Positions 12,121-23,140 of a stretch of 64,000 nucleotides of DNA are shown piece after piece (within the stretch, counting starts at the first letter, position 1; each line of letters starts with the position of its first letter). The position numbers and the translations under genes were made by a program. The DNA comes from Aplidium turbinatum (Eukaryota > Chordata > Ascidiacea > Aplousobranchia > Polyclinidae). The notes beneath the pieces were generated by a model. It ran no database searches, was not told the DNA's origin, and was given only the letters and a program-made list of their open reading frames with translations. The stretch lies in NCBI GenBank assembly GCA_918807975.1, contig OU964918.1, forward strand, positions 47,600,477 through 47,664,476, in the 5' to 3' direction.

Positions 12121-12764
12121 AGTTTATATCTTAGGCCTACCATATGTTCTTTTTTAGGAGGATTTGTCCTCTTTTTTCACAAAAAATGAATTGTCCTCCG
12201 AGGACACTTAAAAATGATTAAAATTTTTTTTGTTTTTTTAACCTATTTTGGTCGTTTGCTGTTGGTTTTAGTTGGAGTACCAATTAATAAAACTATTTCA
12301 CAATTCCCAAAAGTAGTTTCGTCATGATTGCATCTTTTATGACGTCATCATTACATTATTAAGACTAGACAACTTGAAATTCAGGAACCAAATGTAGGTT
12401 TATTCCAAAAAAAGCGATCAAATACTATCATTATAAGTTTTGCAAATGCTTAAATTTTTGCAATTGCAAGCAATAACAATAATACCAGTACAGTAGGCTA
12501 TGACGCAATAATGACGTCATCAAGGGTATAACCAGAAGAGCAACTACTGGGGGTAAATTTATCTTTTAGCCATGCCACTTTAAAATTTAAAATAATATAT
12601 GGTAATGATCTACAAATCAAATGAATACACTACACCAGATTATGCAATGTCTGAGTCTTAACACTGTCAATTCAAGATGGAAAAACTAGCGGTTTTCGAT
12701 GTTAAATTCCCACTATACGTAATTTGATGTGAAAAAAAATTTGTACGAAAAGTTTTTTCAAGTT
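12121..12764. other. No gene seen
   Basis: AT-rich sequence with no support for an exon or RNA. A short TCCTC/GAGGA palindromic pair lies at about 12159-12206. Confidence 0.5.
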
Positions 12765-12769
12765 ACAAC

Positions 12770-13369
12770 TGTTACGGACAATTTTCATATCAAACGTCAC
12801 ATAGAACCGTTGTCTACTAAACCTGACATCTTACGTCATGGACTGTTGCTAGAAAATAGCAAAGATTACATCATCGTTAAATCTTGAATTGCACAACCGT
12901 TTGCAGCTGCAGCATAACATTACATCATCGTTAAATCTTTAATTACTTGAACAGGTGTTGGCCGGGCTTGAACAGGTGTGAGCCAAACTTGAACAGCTTA
13001 TCATTGCTTATGGATTATTACGTCATAGTAACTGCTTACATACGTTTGAAATATCGTAATTTATTTTCGTCATTTTAAAATTGTTGCTTGAAGAAGTTGG
13101 TCGCAAATTTAACTGTTTTGCTTAGTGCTTGCCAGCTGGACAAAATTTCCGTCTTTTATCCAAGTAATTTGCATTGTAGTGACAAGTTTAGTGGTGTATC
13201 GCGTTGCACCCCAATTTCGACAGCCGTGGGCTATTTTTACAAAAATACACTTTTTGAATAGACGTTTTCAAAAGAGTGTTTCTTTCGGTCATTGTATGCA
13301 GACGAACGGATCCGGAAATCTTATGTTACAATTTTCCCACGAAGAGATTATGGTTTACCATTGTGACCA
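12770..13369 (+). repeat. Solo LTR related to the BEL/Pao element, diverged
   Basis: This 600-bp LTR runs in the opposite orientation to the full element. It starts TGTTACGGACA and ends TTGTGACCA, and is flanked by a perfect 5-bp duplication ACAAC (12765-12769 and 13370-13374). The 3' half matches the 5' LTR reverse complement clearly (for example TCTTATGTTACAATTTTCCC at about 13318-13337). The 5' half is much diverged. It is older than, or a different subfamily from, the element at 3364-11140. Confidence 0.85.
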
Positions 13370-13374
13370 ACAAC

Positions 13375-15620
13375 ATAGAATTTAGAAAGTCAAAAGCATT
13401 TCTTGAATGGTCAGTGTGGATTGAGGATGAAACGCCAACGTGGAATGAAGATGAAACATCAGAGAGGATCGGAGAGTTTGTGGTCGAATTGCATGTTTCG
13501 TACTCAAATGAACAAAGGCTTGTGCATTTTATAGATTTTGTCTTGCAGGAACATTGAGAGCCACAAGTAGACTGACAACTACAATGATCTATCATTTTGT
13601 GAGTCGATGATGCGGATTAGCTTAAGGTCCAAAACAAAACAAACTGATTTGCATCATTATGTTTTCAACCCCAAGCTAAAAGATAATGTAGTTGCTGGAC
13701 ATTTACGAGGCTTGATTTCCATATTTCAGCTTGATATATCGCTCTGCGTGTATGTTGCATCAGAGCAGCTGACGTTAGTGGCAGCCTTTGAATAGTGCAA
13801 CCATTGGTAAACATCATATAGGTCTAACGGCATTCGTCTACATCCGTGATAGTAGGACCATTGCCATAAAGAGCAATGACATACTTTTGTATGTCATTCA
13901 TAGAACTAGGAGAGTTTTAGAAATTCAGAAAGTTAAACAAAACACACATTTCGGTAATATCTAATAATCCCAAGCCTTTTTTTCCAAAGACGAAACAGTA
14001 GCCTATCACGGCCTGTGATAGCATAAAACAAAAGCAAAGAAACGCAAATCATCGGAGATTGAGGTAAATATGAAACAATGTTATGGATTGGAATGAAGCG
14101 AATTTTTTTCTCCAACTCCAAATTCAACCCATGGTTTACAGATTTCTAATTTGTCAAAACACGAAATTGCAATAATTACCACATCAGTATCTACTGTTTT
14201 GACTATGGCATCGGATTTTCCATGTTTCACATAGAGGAAACATAGGGAAGTCTGCCTCTTCGTGATCACACACGGAAATCTCAGACGAGCCCAATGTTTG
14301 ATTGCTAAGAGCTGTATCTAACGATGTAACAACAATCATAGATAAGTTTGGATCGTCTGAAGTTATCACAGCTTGTTAAACCAGTTGATATAAAGCAGTT
14401 TTGTTGCTGTCATTTCTCAAAAATTCAGACCAGTTGAGAGGAAGACGAGTATTACTTATGACGCCACGTAACATCCAGATCCTCGCCTGTTTCTTGCAGA
14501 AGATTTGATGCTATTTTTCAGATTTGCATCGAAGACAATGTCAACACAATTGTACTTTGCTGCTTGCTAGTAACGTAAGGGATAACGATTTAAAAAATGT
14601 CTTCTTCAAATGTTTTCACATTACTTCTGGGTTTTATTATTTGCATGAGTGCTAAACCGTCTATAACATAAACGTTGCAACTTGGTGCAGTACATTGTGG
14701 ACATCCAAAGCATCCTAAAATTGTGAGCAGAGCCGATTTTGTTGTAGATCTCAAATAACCGTTTGCAGATAATGCTATATGGTACAATGATACTTCGTGC
14801 TTAAAGAACAGCTTTAAAGCATCTTTGCCAGGAACATATCTTAAAACAAACCCTCTATGAAGAAGGGATGATATAGGCCTATATTTGACTATGGGTTGTG
14901 TGTATTTCTTTGGTGTTCGCGTTGTGCCGAACAAGTCTAACGATACTTTGGTTATTGGTTCTCCAAACTTTGATCTTCAAGAAAACTGGAAGGTACAAAC
15001 GATTCAAATTTTGTTTTCCCAAAGGTATGAATGTTTAGAAGCTGTTGCACACCTTCATCATTGGAGGCTTGCCTTGAGCACATTGTCAAAAGTTTTCCAG
15101 ACGAGTTGGTGAAAGGGTTGCCAAGCTCTTAAAACGTTTGCACCAAACAAATCAATTCTTAACGAAACCTCTTGGGATAATTTTTGCTTTCCTCATGATG
15201 TAGCCATTGGAGTTTTATGTCACTAAAGCCAATTTCGTCATGAAATCTTATCACCGTTTCTACAATCATTGGTCGAGAAATCATCGATCGTTTCAAAGCT
15301 TCTTCGTTTTGAAACAAATCTATAGTAGGCTTTAATCTATAGGCTATAGTAATCCTTTCTTTTACGGTACCTTTAACAATGGCATTGCACTACTCATGAT
15401 TCTGGTCAAGTGCCATTGCAGAAAACCTCTTACCAGATTTTGTAACCACAAACTTCCCTTCAGCAAAATGTGTATTCAAAGTGGAATCAGTTTGCTTCAA
15501 TGCTTCAATATCACAAGTGTGAACTGATGTCCAACGAGCATAAAGGTGATGATTTAATGCAAATAAAAAACAAGAGCAAATGCTTTTTAGATACTTGCAG
15601 TACATTTTCAAATTTTACGT
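13375..15620 (-). pseudogene. Decayed gene of a repeated family with PIN/XPG-like nuclease motifs and a Cys-rich tail
   Basis: Reading on the minus strand from about 15615 down, related pieces appear in order. First comes HLYARWTSVHTCDIEAL and GKFVVTKSGKRFSAMALDQ. Next comes a stretch with CNVYVIDGLALMQIIKP (14590-14934), then CDHEEAD. After these come SDAIVKTVDTDVVIIAIS, WVEFGVG, IPIHNIV and FYAITGRD. Last is a Cys-rich tail (HCSCQSTCGSQCSCKTKSIK, 13595-13390). I recognise this order from multi-copy uncharacterised proteins in marine invertebrate genomes. The acidic motifs (VIDG, EEAD, DTDV) resemble the spacing of PIN/XPG-type nucleases, which is inference. The copy is degenerate with several breaks and is not functional. 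The host or mobile origin of the family is unknown to me. Confidence 0.6.
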
Positions 15621-15639
15621 TTTTTCCAATTTCGCAAGT

Positions 15640-18600
15640 GATGACCCCGATAATTGCCAACCGGACAGACGTGTGCTAGAGAAGTTCCCCGGTCTCAATA
15701 TCGACCCTCGCTCATCACGGCTCCAACGCTCACATTGCCTGTCCCGAGCAAGCCTGTTAGGCGATGGAACTTCAGAATGGCTAACTGGGAGTACTATAGC
15801 ATCCTCACCAATGAAGTCACACAGTATCTTCCATCCCCACACAACAACAACGTGGAAGAAGCCTACCAGGACTTTTGTGATGCAATAACATCAGCGGAAA
15901 AACACTCCATCCCCATGCCGACGAAAGAACTACATGCCGTGTTGGGATAAGGAGTGCGAAAGCCTCTACTCCGACTTCCTCCACGGCCCCCCAGGGCAAC
16001 ACCAACAGCTCAGCCACAGCCCTGCTGGCGAGGCCGGACTCAAAGAGGAAGGATCGCTAGACAGAAGCTATTGAATCAATCGACTTCACGCACTCCAGCC
16101 GCATAGCATGGTGTACATTGAACAACCTAACTGGCAGATCACGTGCCTCTCGTTAACAATGTTCCTGTTTCAGCAAATTTCATCTCCTTACAACTCGTGG
16201 AGAACGTGAAATACAAATCGAGAGACCGTGAATCAGACAGATCCGTCTTACAAGAAATGATGGACATCTGGAGGGTAACAACCCCAGACTGGGACAACAT
16301 CTCGGGTGAGTTCTCTTCTGTAAATTCTCTTCTGATGAGCCTAGAATGACCAGTGAAACATCAATGGAATCGGGCAGCGACATGCTAGCGCTATGTGACA
16401 AATAAAAATTCAAAAAAGCAACTACTAAATAGAGATAGTAAGTTTCGCGGTTAGGGAAATTTTAAGATTGCGCAAGATTTGTTAAACAACCATGTTTTTG
16501 GCATATCGGGTTTTATCTATTCTTCTTAATTTTATACTTTCAACGGAATGTGCCATCCTCATTTTAACCGCAGCCTTTATATTCATAACATTATCGATAA
16601 AAGGGGCCCGAAAATAAATTGGTACCGGGCCAGAGAAATTCTGTCAACGGCCCTGCTGCCTATGATACTGTATGACATAGCGGCCTTTCCTGCAAGTTAC
16701 TTTGTCTACTCCCTGATAGACACATGATCCATATGATGACGGAGCTTGTGCAAAGTTTTACCCCCACAACCGGTAGCGGTCGTCGATGCAGACTACGCCG
16801 ATTCAAAAACGGCGTCCCACAGGGCTCAGTCTTGGCTCATCTCCTATTCAAAATATACACCTATGACTTGCCCAGGGATACTTGCCCCCATTATCTCCAG
16901 GAAATATGCTTACGCAGACGACCTGGCACTCCTGCACTCAGCGGGAAATTGGCAGTCAGTGGAGAGGAACCTCAGCCAAGACATGCAAACACTATCAGCA
17001 TACCTCAAGAAATGGAAGCTACAGCTCAGCAAGGCAAAGACAGTGTCGGCGGCCTTCCACCTTAACAACCGGGAGGCACTGCTTGAGATAAATATCAACA
17101 TTGATGGGGAGCGCCTTCCCTACTGTGCCGAACCAGGGATATCTAGAACAACGGGATTGCTGACTCTGTTTTGAAGTGGACAATAGGAGGGTTACTGCTT
17201 CATTACTGCATCATTACTACACAAACTGAAATGTGGATTTCTCAACATACAACCCATTTCTTGTTTTTAAAATGATGCTTGAAGATGAAATAATTTAAAA
17301 AAAGCAAAAAAAATTTTGAAAATGTGGCCGTTTTTCCCCAAACCGCCACCAAGTGGTGAAAAATACATATATTTTAAACACAAATATTTTTAATACCACT
17401 TACTGGATTTGAATCAACTTTTAACAGAATGTTTATAAGTATCAAGACTAAAGCTCTATGAAAGGAAATGAAGATATTTTGAGAAAATAAAAAGTTATTC
17501 GAATTGTTGCATTTTTTCAAAAATTTTTGATCCTCGGACATAAAACAAATGGGTGCCGACAACATCATGGACAAAATTTCCCAAATTCTTTGACCAGAGG
17601 CTTTGCATGTTTACTCTGTCTAATAGTGTTAAAAATTTGAAAGCGATTGGCAAATAAATGAAAGAGATATTTGGGATTAAAATTTGGTACTTGGTCAAAA
17701 ATCACATTTTCTGAAAAACAACAAGAAACATTTTCAACACCTTAAAGCCTCCTTTATCATATGTAGACCCTTTTTTGCCTCTGCTTGGGTTTGTAATTTT
17801 TTCTTAAGTGCTTTTAATGTTTTTCTCCTGGCTCCTGGCCTTGGATGTGTCAAAGCTTCTTTTTCTTGATTTGTCAAGTCAAAACTTGTCGAGTATTTGG
17901 CAGGTTTCTGAATATGCAGAGATTTTGCTACAGTCCTGTTTTCCTAATTTTTTTTTGCCGAAGTAGAAGGTTGGCAAAAAGGGCTTTGATCTTCTGTTGT
18001 TGGATGGCTTTCTGGTGTTACAGGAAAGGTTACACTTGTGTTACAGTAACAGTTTATCAAGTCTACCACCATTGTTAGACTTACAACCAACCTTATCCAA
18101 CTTTCTTTGTTTAGCAATACCACGAAATTGAATTTTCTTACTTCTTTTCATGTTTTTTTTATTTCCTATCTTTGATGACTAAAACTTGCCCAAAAGTGAT
18201 GCAATAATCAATTAAATATGAAAACTAAAGCTGTGTTCACTACTCAATAGTCTTGCATGACTAACAGCAAAAATTTGCTTTAAAATGAAGATCTTAAGTT
18301 ATAGACAAGGCCAGCCATTAGTTGTTGCTATGGGCGTTGCTAGGGAAGATGCCTAGGAGGGCCCACTTTCAAGACCTTATTTTAGCTTCACAGCAGGGAT
18401 ATCTAGAAAAGGCGACTTCTCAACAGCGTAATTGACACGCGCTTTCGCCTTTTTCATTTTTGGACGTTAACAGCGCTGACCCTTCTAGTGTCCATCGCTT
18501 TATCGAAGTTTGCAAAGTCAGCAATCCCGTTGTTCTAGATATCCCTGTGCCGAACCTACTGTACTTGTCTCTGCATAACTCTGGACAGGTCACTCACGTA

Positions 18601-19318
18601 CCGTCGACACTTGGAGTCACTGCGCAAAAAATTATCTACACGCGTCGCATTTTTGAGGCGATTGGCGGGTTCCGGCTGGAGAGCTGATCTCTCTCTCTCT
18701 CTCACCCATCACATTGATACCGCCATCAACGATGCACTGCATACTGTGACTGGATGCCTGCGTCCCACTCCAATGGACTACCTACCATCCTAGCAGGCAT
18801 CCAACCAGCTGAGCTATGCCGTAAATGAGCCACGGTTTCTCTCGCTCGCTGCGCTCTAGACCCCGACCATCCCCTCCATGCAACATTCAAGCGACCACCA
18901 CCTTCAAAGCAGCGGCTGAAATCAAGACGCCCCTTTGTGCCTGCCGCACAACAACTAGCCTACTTAAAAACACAGAATAACTTGGTTTAAGTGTGGAACA
19001 CTGGACGAACCACATGTGGATTGTGGAACACGGAGTGGCAAAACCACACCTCCACGCTCCGTGACTTCATACCCGACGCCGATCCCCGTCCACCGAGGAT
19101 GACCCTCGCAAGGCTTGCGTGGGTCAGGCTTAACCACCTGCGAACTAGCGTCGGCCGTTTTCGTTCGGACATGCACAAGTGGGGCCTGGCTCCTTCACCA
19201 GAATGCGAGTGTGGTGCCACTGAACAGACCGCAGATCATGTCGTCCACCACTGCCTAACCCACCGGCTTCCACATGCCGCTGTCATTGTGTGTGCTCTTC
19301 ACACTAATTGTCAATGAA
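15640..19318 (+). mobile_element. LINE copy, 5'-truncated, split by a DNA transposon
   Basis: The copy has two segments, 15640-17133 and 18556-19318. The first begins in the end of the endonuclease (PDRRVLEKFP) and runs on through NWEYYSILTNEVTQYLPSP. It then has RT fingers (NGVPQGSVLAHLLFKIYTYD), the catalytic YADDLALLHSA (about 16912-16944) and the thumb (LKKWKLQLSKAKTVSAAFHL). The LINE frame resumes exactly after the transposon: LPYCAEP is followed by TVL and LESLRKKLSTRVAFLRRLAG. It closes with HIDTAINDALHTVTGCLRPT and a C-terminal Cys motif (SPECECGATEQTADHVVHHC). Several frame changes show it is dead. Relatives lie at 58783-59627 and 39627-39820. Confidence 0.82.
17134..18547 (-). mobile_element. 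DNA transposon with 32-bp perfect terminal inverted repeats (P- or hAT-type)
   Basis: The 1,414-bp element is flanked by the perfect 8-bp duplication TGCCGAAC (17126-17133 and 18548-18555). Both ends begin CAGGGATATCTAGAACAACG inward, and the inverted match runs 32 bp without mismatch. On the minus strand at about 17920-17745 there is a coding-like stretch (AKYSTSFDLTNQEKEALTHP, then a Lys/Arg/Leu-rich helix), and further inward MQSLWSKNLGNFVHDVVGTH, so transposase remnants may be present. An 8-bp duplication fits hAT and P superfamilies; the 31-32 bp repeats favour P slightly. A second partial end, CAGGGATATCTAGAA, sits inside at 18394. Confidence 0.8.
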
Positions 19319-19334
19319 ATCACATAGCTGTGGC

Positions 19335-20029
19335 CAGTGCCGGTCTTTGGGGTGTGCAAACCGTGCGATCGCACAGGGCCCGCAAATTAGGGGGCCCGCA
19401 ATTTACTCAGAAAATGCAGTAATTTTGTCATTTCCAATGGAAAAATTCAACAAGTGAATTCAACAAAGGAATTAGCAACAAGAAAGACTCAATGGGTGCA
19501 ACCTATTTCGTCCCCTGAAAAGATCGAGAAAAAAAAACAACATGGCCGAAGTTGCTGATCGGAGTTGCCGCAAACATTTCAAATTTCTCTCGATCTTTTC
19601 AGGGGACGAAATTTGATTTTGTTAACTCCGATTTCAGGGTACGAAATCGGGGTACGAATTTTTCAGGGAACGAAATAGGTTGCATCTAGACTCAACATAG
19701 CTTTATTTCCAAAAAACGCCCAAGAATGCATGATCTTATTCTTTTGCTATGCCACTGGACAGCACCATTTTACAGTAGGATAATATTCATACCCAAATTT
19801 TGAACATGCTCTCAAAATGCCCCAAATTCAAAGTAATATTTCAAAATTTTCTGGGGGAGGCCCCCCAGACCCCCCGCTGCTGGGTGTCAGGCTTCGCCGC
19901 CGACCGTCAAACCACCCCCTCTCCTTTCAAAATAGGCCTCCCCAGCTACGCTACTGAGTTGAATCATTGTCATTGGGGCCCGCAAATCATATTCCGCACA
20001 GGGCCCGAAATACCCTAAGACCGGCACTG
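19335..20029. mobile_element. hAT-type MITE containing a nested MITE
   Basis: The ends read CAGTGCCGGTCTT inward on both sides. The element is flanked by the perfect 8-bp duplication GCTGTGGC (19327-19334 and 20030-20037). Subterminal GGGCCCGC repeats are present. A second, smaller copy of the family lies at 61214-61576. No transposase is seen. The 695-bp length is partly explained by the element nested at 19493-19687. Confidence 0.88.
19493..19687. mobile_element. Short MITE nested in the hAT-type MITE
   Basis: This is a 195-bp unit with inverted ends GCAACCTATTTCGT(C/T)CCCTG and flanked by AGACTCAA at 19485-19492 and 19688-19695. The second internal arm (TCTCGATCTTTTCAGGGGAC, about 19586-19605) can also pair with the left arm. 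The smaller relative at 61214-61576 lacks this insert. Confidence 0.8.
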
Positions 20030-20044
20030 GCTGTGGCACCACCT

Positions 20045-20255
20045 CACTGGACGGGTGATTTCGCCTTCGGCTGTAGCGCTAGTAGTTATGAGATCTAGAT
20101 CTGAGATCGATTCCAGGTCGGGTCAAACCGAAAACTTTAAAAACGATACCGATTGTGCTTCTTCTTGCATAATGCAATGAGGATAAATCGGGTTTTGACA
20201 TCGTAACTTTAAATAATATAAAAATGAGCCCTGTCGCTAAAAGATATCTGTTTTA
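20045..20255 (+). repeat. tRNA-derived SINE copy
   Basis: The head GGGTGATTTCGCCTTCGGCT, then GCGCTAGTAG and GAGATCGATTCCAGG, resembles a tRNA with A and B boxes. The body ends GAGCCCTGTCGCTAAAAG. Two minus-strand copies lie at 22641-22882 and 22912-23140. Confidence 0.8.
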
Positions 20256-22051
20256 AAGAAACAAAAAATAAAAACAATAACATTATTATAGTTGTGGTAT
20301 AGGCTGTAGAATAGACTTCAACATACACCACGTATGACTCATTTCCGTTGGCGAAATATATTTCCTATTCTGTCATGTGCAGTTGAGTAAACAGCTTGAT
20401 AACAAAAAAAAGAAAAAAGTTGCAGAGAATAAGTTTACTACAAATGAGTACTTTTAGTCTTTGTCCGGGACACAATTGCCAGGGGCAATGATTTCTAGAA
20501 ATTGACAAATAAATAATTCAGCATGTTTAGACCGATCAAGTTTCAATGCTGATCAGACGAGCATCACGCATTTCAGTGACGATGCAATACGCTGCGGTAG
20601 TCTATGTCCTTTTGCTTTCATATTCCACAGTAGACTACATTTTAACAGGAAGTATTAAAACGAAAGGTTATCTGATCATGTTTATTTTGGACTTTATTTT
20701 GAATTGTAGGTATTTAGAACAGTAAGCTTAGCCTACTTTCTGATAGTACAGAAGACTGTTAACTGTGAATTGAATGTTGTGTGACTGAACACCGGTACCG
20801 GTAAAGGAAAGGTTGTGGAAATATTCAGTTTAAGCATGTGACATAAACATGACAGAAATTAAAAGTAGATGGCTTAGTAGGCTACAGCTATTCACTCGAA
20901 GAATAGATGGGTTGGCAAAGGTAGTCACTCGAGGAGTACGTAACATAAGCTGCAGCAGGTAGGCTAAGTCTATATACAATAAGAAGAGCTTAATTCATGT
21001 CTATGTTTTGGCTTAGTTTTGAACACCAATTTCGTTTCATCCGTAAACGAAAACCTACGAAACGAAGCCGAAACCCACAGGTAGGCGTATCTCCAACGTA
21101 AAAAACAGCATGGTGCAGCAAAAATCGCTTTACGTTTTCAACAGTCGCTGGTGTGTATGGTCTTCAAACTTCAAAGTATAAACATTTCGAAATGTTTCGT
21201 TTGGACGCAAAAGTTTTTGCTGTGGTTTAGTTTTGAAATGTTTTTCAAGTAAAGGAAAAATGCAATTACGTATCGTAGCCTAATCAGGGCCGACGCAAGG
21301 CTATTTTGCACCAGAGGCAAGCTTTAATTTCTGCGCCCCAAAGCTCAACATTTTACTGTAACAGGTAAACAACAAAAGTTGGTTTTTGGCTTCTTCAACT
21401 CAAGTTTTGTTAGTTAAAATAACTTCACAGTATAGTTAGAAGCAGTTCAGAATTAAATGATATCATCTCACTTTTTATGCTTAATTTTTTGTTTTTAAGT
21501 TTCGTGATCGATTCCATCACGTTGAGCGCATAGACTCAATGTATATCGTAGCCATTAGCATTGACATGAGTAGTCTGGTAAGTAGGCTACTTAATAAGTA
21601 GTAGTAGCCTACTTATAGACCAGGCACCCGGGTCACGTTAGGTAGGCCTACCCAGAAACTTGTTGAGAGGCCCGGAATTTTTTTGTAAATGTCTGTCTTC
21701 ATTTTTGCACTGATAGCTGAGGTGTCCTTCCTTATAAAACAAACATTTAACTTTTCCTCGGAAAAAAACTTTTTAGAGATGTCTTGCTGTTTTCAGAAAA
21801 GATCCCGATTACGTTTGGTATCTGGCACGATCTGTTATCTCAATTCTCAACGGTCCTCGTCTTAGCTACTGTACACCATTAGCCAGACCGCAAATCAGTT
21901 CTTTTTTACATCAATTCAACGTCTGTAGACATCAGTATAAAAATAACTGGTTTGCTGACTAGGGGAGCTCATTTTGAACAATGAGTTTCAGCTCAATTCG
22001 TTTGATGAGTTTCAGCTTTGAAAAGTTTCCCATTAAAGCATTTCGTATATG
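20256..22051. other. No gene seen; one loose hAT-type end
   Basis: AT-rich intergenic DNA. At about 21287 the sequence CAGGGCCGACGCAAGGCTAT looks like a hAT-type terminus (with GCGCCCC shortly inward), but I find no partner end. A palindromic repeat of the 4261-4707 type lies at about 21890-21965. Confidence 0.5.
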
Positions 22052-22059
22052 GTCTAAAG

Positions 22060-22413
22060 CAGGATTACTCAACTAATGTTAGCAAAGGTCCAGTTTGACA
22101 AGTTGAATATCTTTAGTTGTCCGGTAAATAAGTTATATCCCACGCAACCACGAAAGTTAAATTATCTGTACCAAACCACTTTTTTAGATAAAATGTAACT
22201 CGAATTGGATTTCTGAGAAAGTGTTGGGGAGTCTGGAAGTTGAAACCCCCAGCAACTAGGATAATTACAGTAAAAATTGCTTCTCCCAGTAAAAATCTGT
22301 TTAAAGAAGCCCTGAAACTTGGCAATGAGGTTATTCTTCCAAAAGCTCAAGGTCCACCATCATCGCCCAGAAGGTCCGGATTCGAACCGCGGTCCGCCAG
22401 TTGAGTAGCCAGG
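22060..22413. mobile_element. hAT-type MITE
   Basis: The 354-bp unit is flanked by the perfect 8-bp duplication GTCTAAAG (22052-22059 and 22414-22421). Its inverted ends share (T)TACTCAACT/GCTACTCAACT, and the right end also carries GGACCGCGGTTCGAA on the minus strand, as in many hAT ends. No coding capacity is seen. Confidence 0.85.
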
Positions 22414-22640
22414 GTCTAAAGTTTTTATTGCACCGAAAATGATAGCATATCTTCAGGCGTCATAAATTTGGAGGAGTTTGTGGTTATTGCTGTTAGTTTG
22501 CAGCTCAACTCATTGGAGTTAATGTGCCTGCTTGATTACACTAATGTTTAGAACACTGCGAGGAAAAGGTTGTTCATTGCTCGAAGTGGCGTTTCGTCTG
22601 ACATTCATCAGGAGGCTACAGGATCTATCGTCAGAATGAT

Positions 22641-22882
22641 GTTGTCTTTTACTTATTGTCATTTTACAACAGCTAAAGTCTTTTAGCAACAGAGATCATT
22701 TTAAATTTCATATCAAGTTTACATTGCCATCACATTATTACCCGACTTATTCTCAATGCGTTATGCAAAAAAGAACACAGTCGATACTGTTTTTAAAGTC
22801 TTTGGTTTGACCCGACCTGGAAGCGATCTCATCTACCAGCATCAGAGCCGAAGGCGAATCCACTCGGCTACTGAACTGGAGT
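22641..22882 (-). repeat. tRNA-derived SINE copy
   Basis: Read on the minus strand, it starts with the tRNA-like head (AGCCGAGTGG, then TCGCCTTCGGCTCTGATGCT). It runs through the shared body (AGAATAAGTCGGGTAATAAT) to GACTTTAGCTGTTG. It lies head-to-tail with the next copy. Confidence 0.82.
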
Positions 22883-22911
22883 ATCCTCAAAATAACAATA
22901 TTGTTATGGTT

Positions 22912-23140
22912 TTATTTTTTGTCGCTCTACAATAGGTAAGGTCTTTTCGCGACAGGGCTCATTCTTAATTTTATATCAGGTTTAAGATGTCATCACATTA
23001 TTACCCGACTTATTCTCACTGCGTTACGCAAAAAAAAAACGCAATTAAAATCGATACAGTTTTTAAAGAATTGGAACCGATCTCAGGTCTACTAGCACTA
23101 GAGCCGAAGGCGAAACCACTCGGCCATTGAACTGGTGTAG
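22912..23140 (-). repeat. tRNA-derived SINE copy with the best-preserved head
   Basis: On the minus strand the head reads ATGGCCGAGTGGTTTCGCC, with GATCGGTTCCAATTC downstream, fitting the A and B boxes of a tRNA-derived pol III promoter. The body matches the copies at 22641-22882 and 20045-20255. Confidence 0.85.

Noticed and set aside
22568-22639. A hammerhead ribozyme at CCTGATGA..GACGAAAC
   Set aside because: The bases between CTGATGA and GAAA do not form a feasible stem II; kept only as a repeat motif.
22912-23140. A functional tRNA gene
   Set aside because: A and B boxes are present but the cloverleaf is imperfect, and the same extended body follows in three copies, so it is a SINE.
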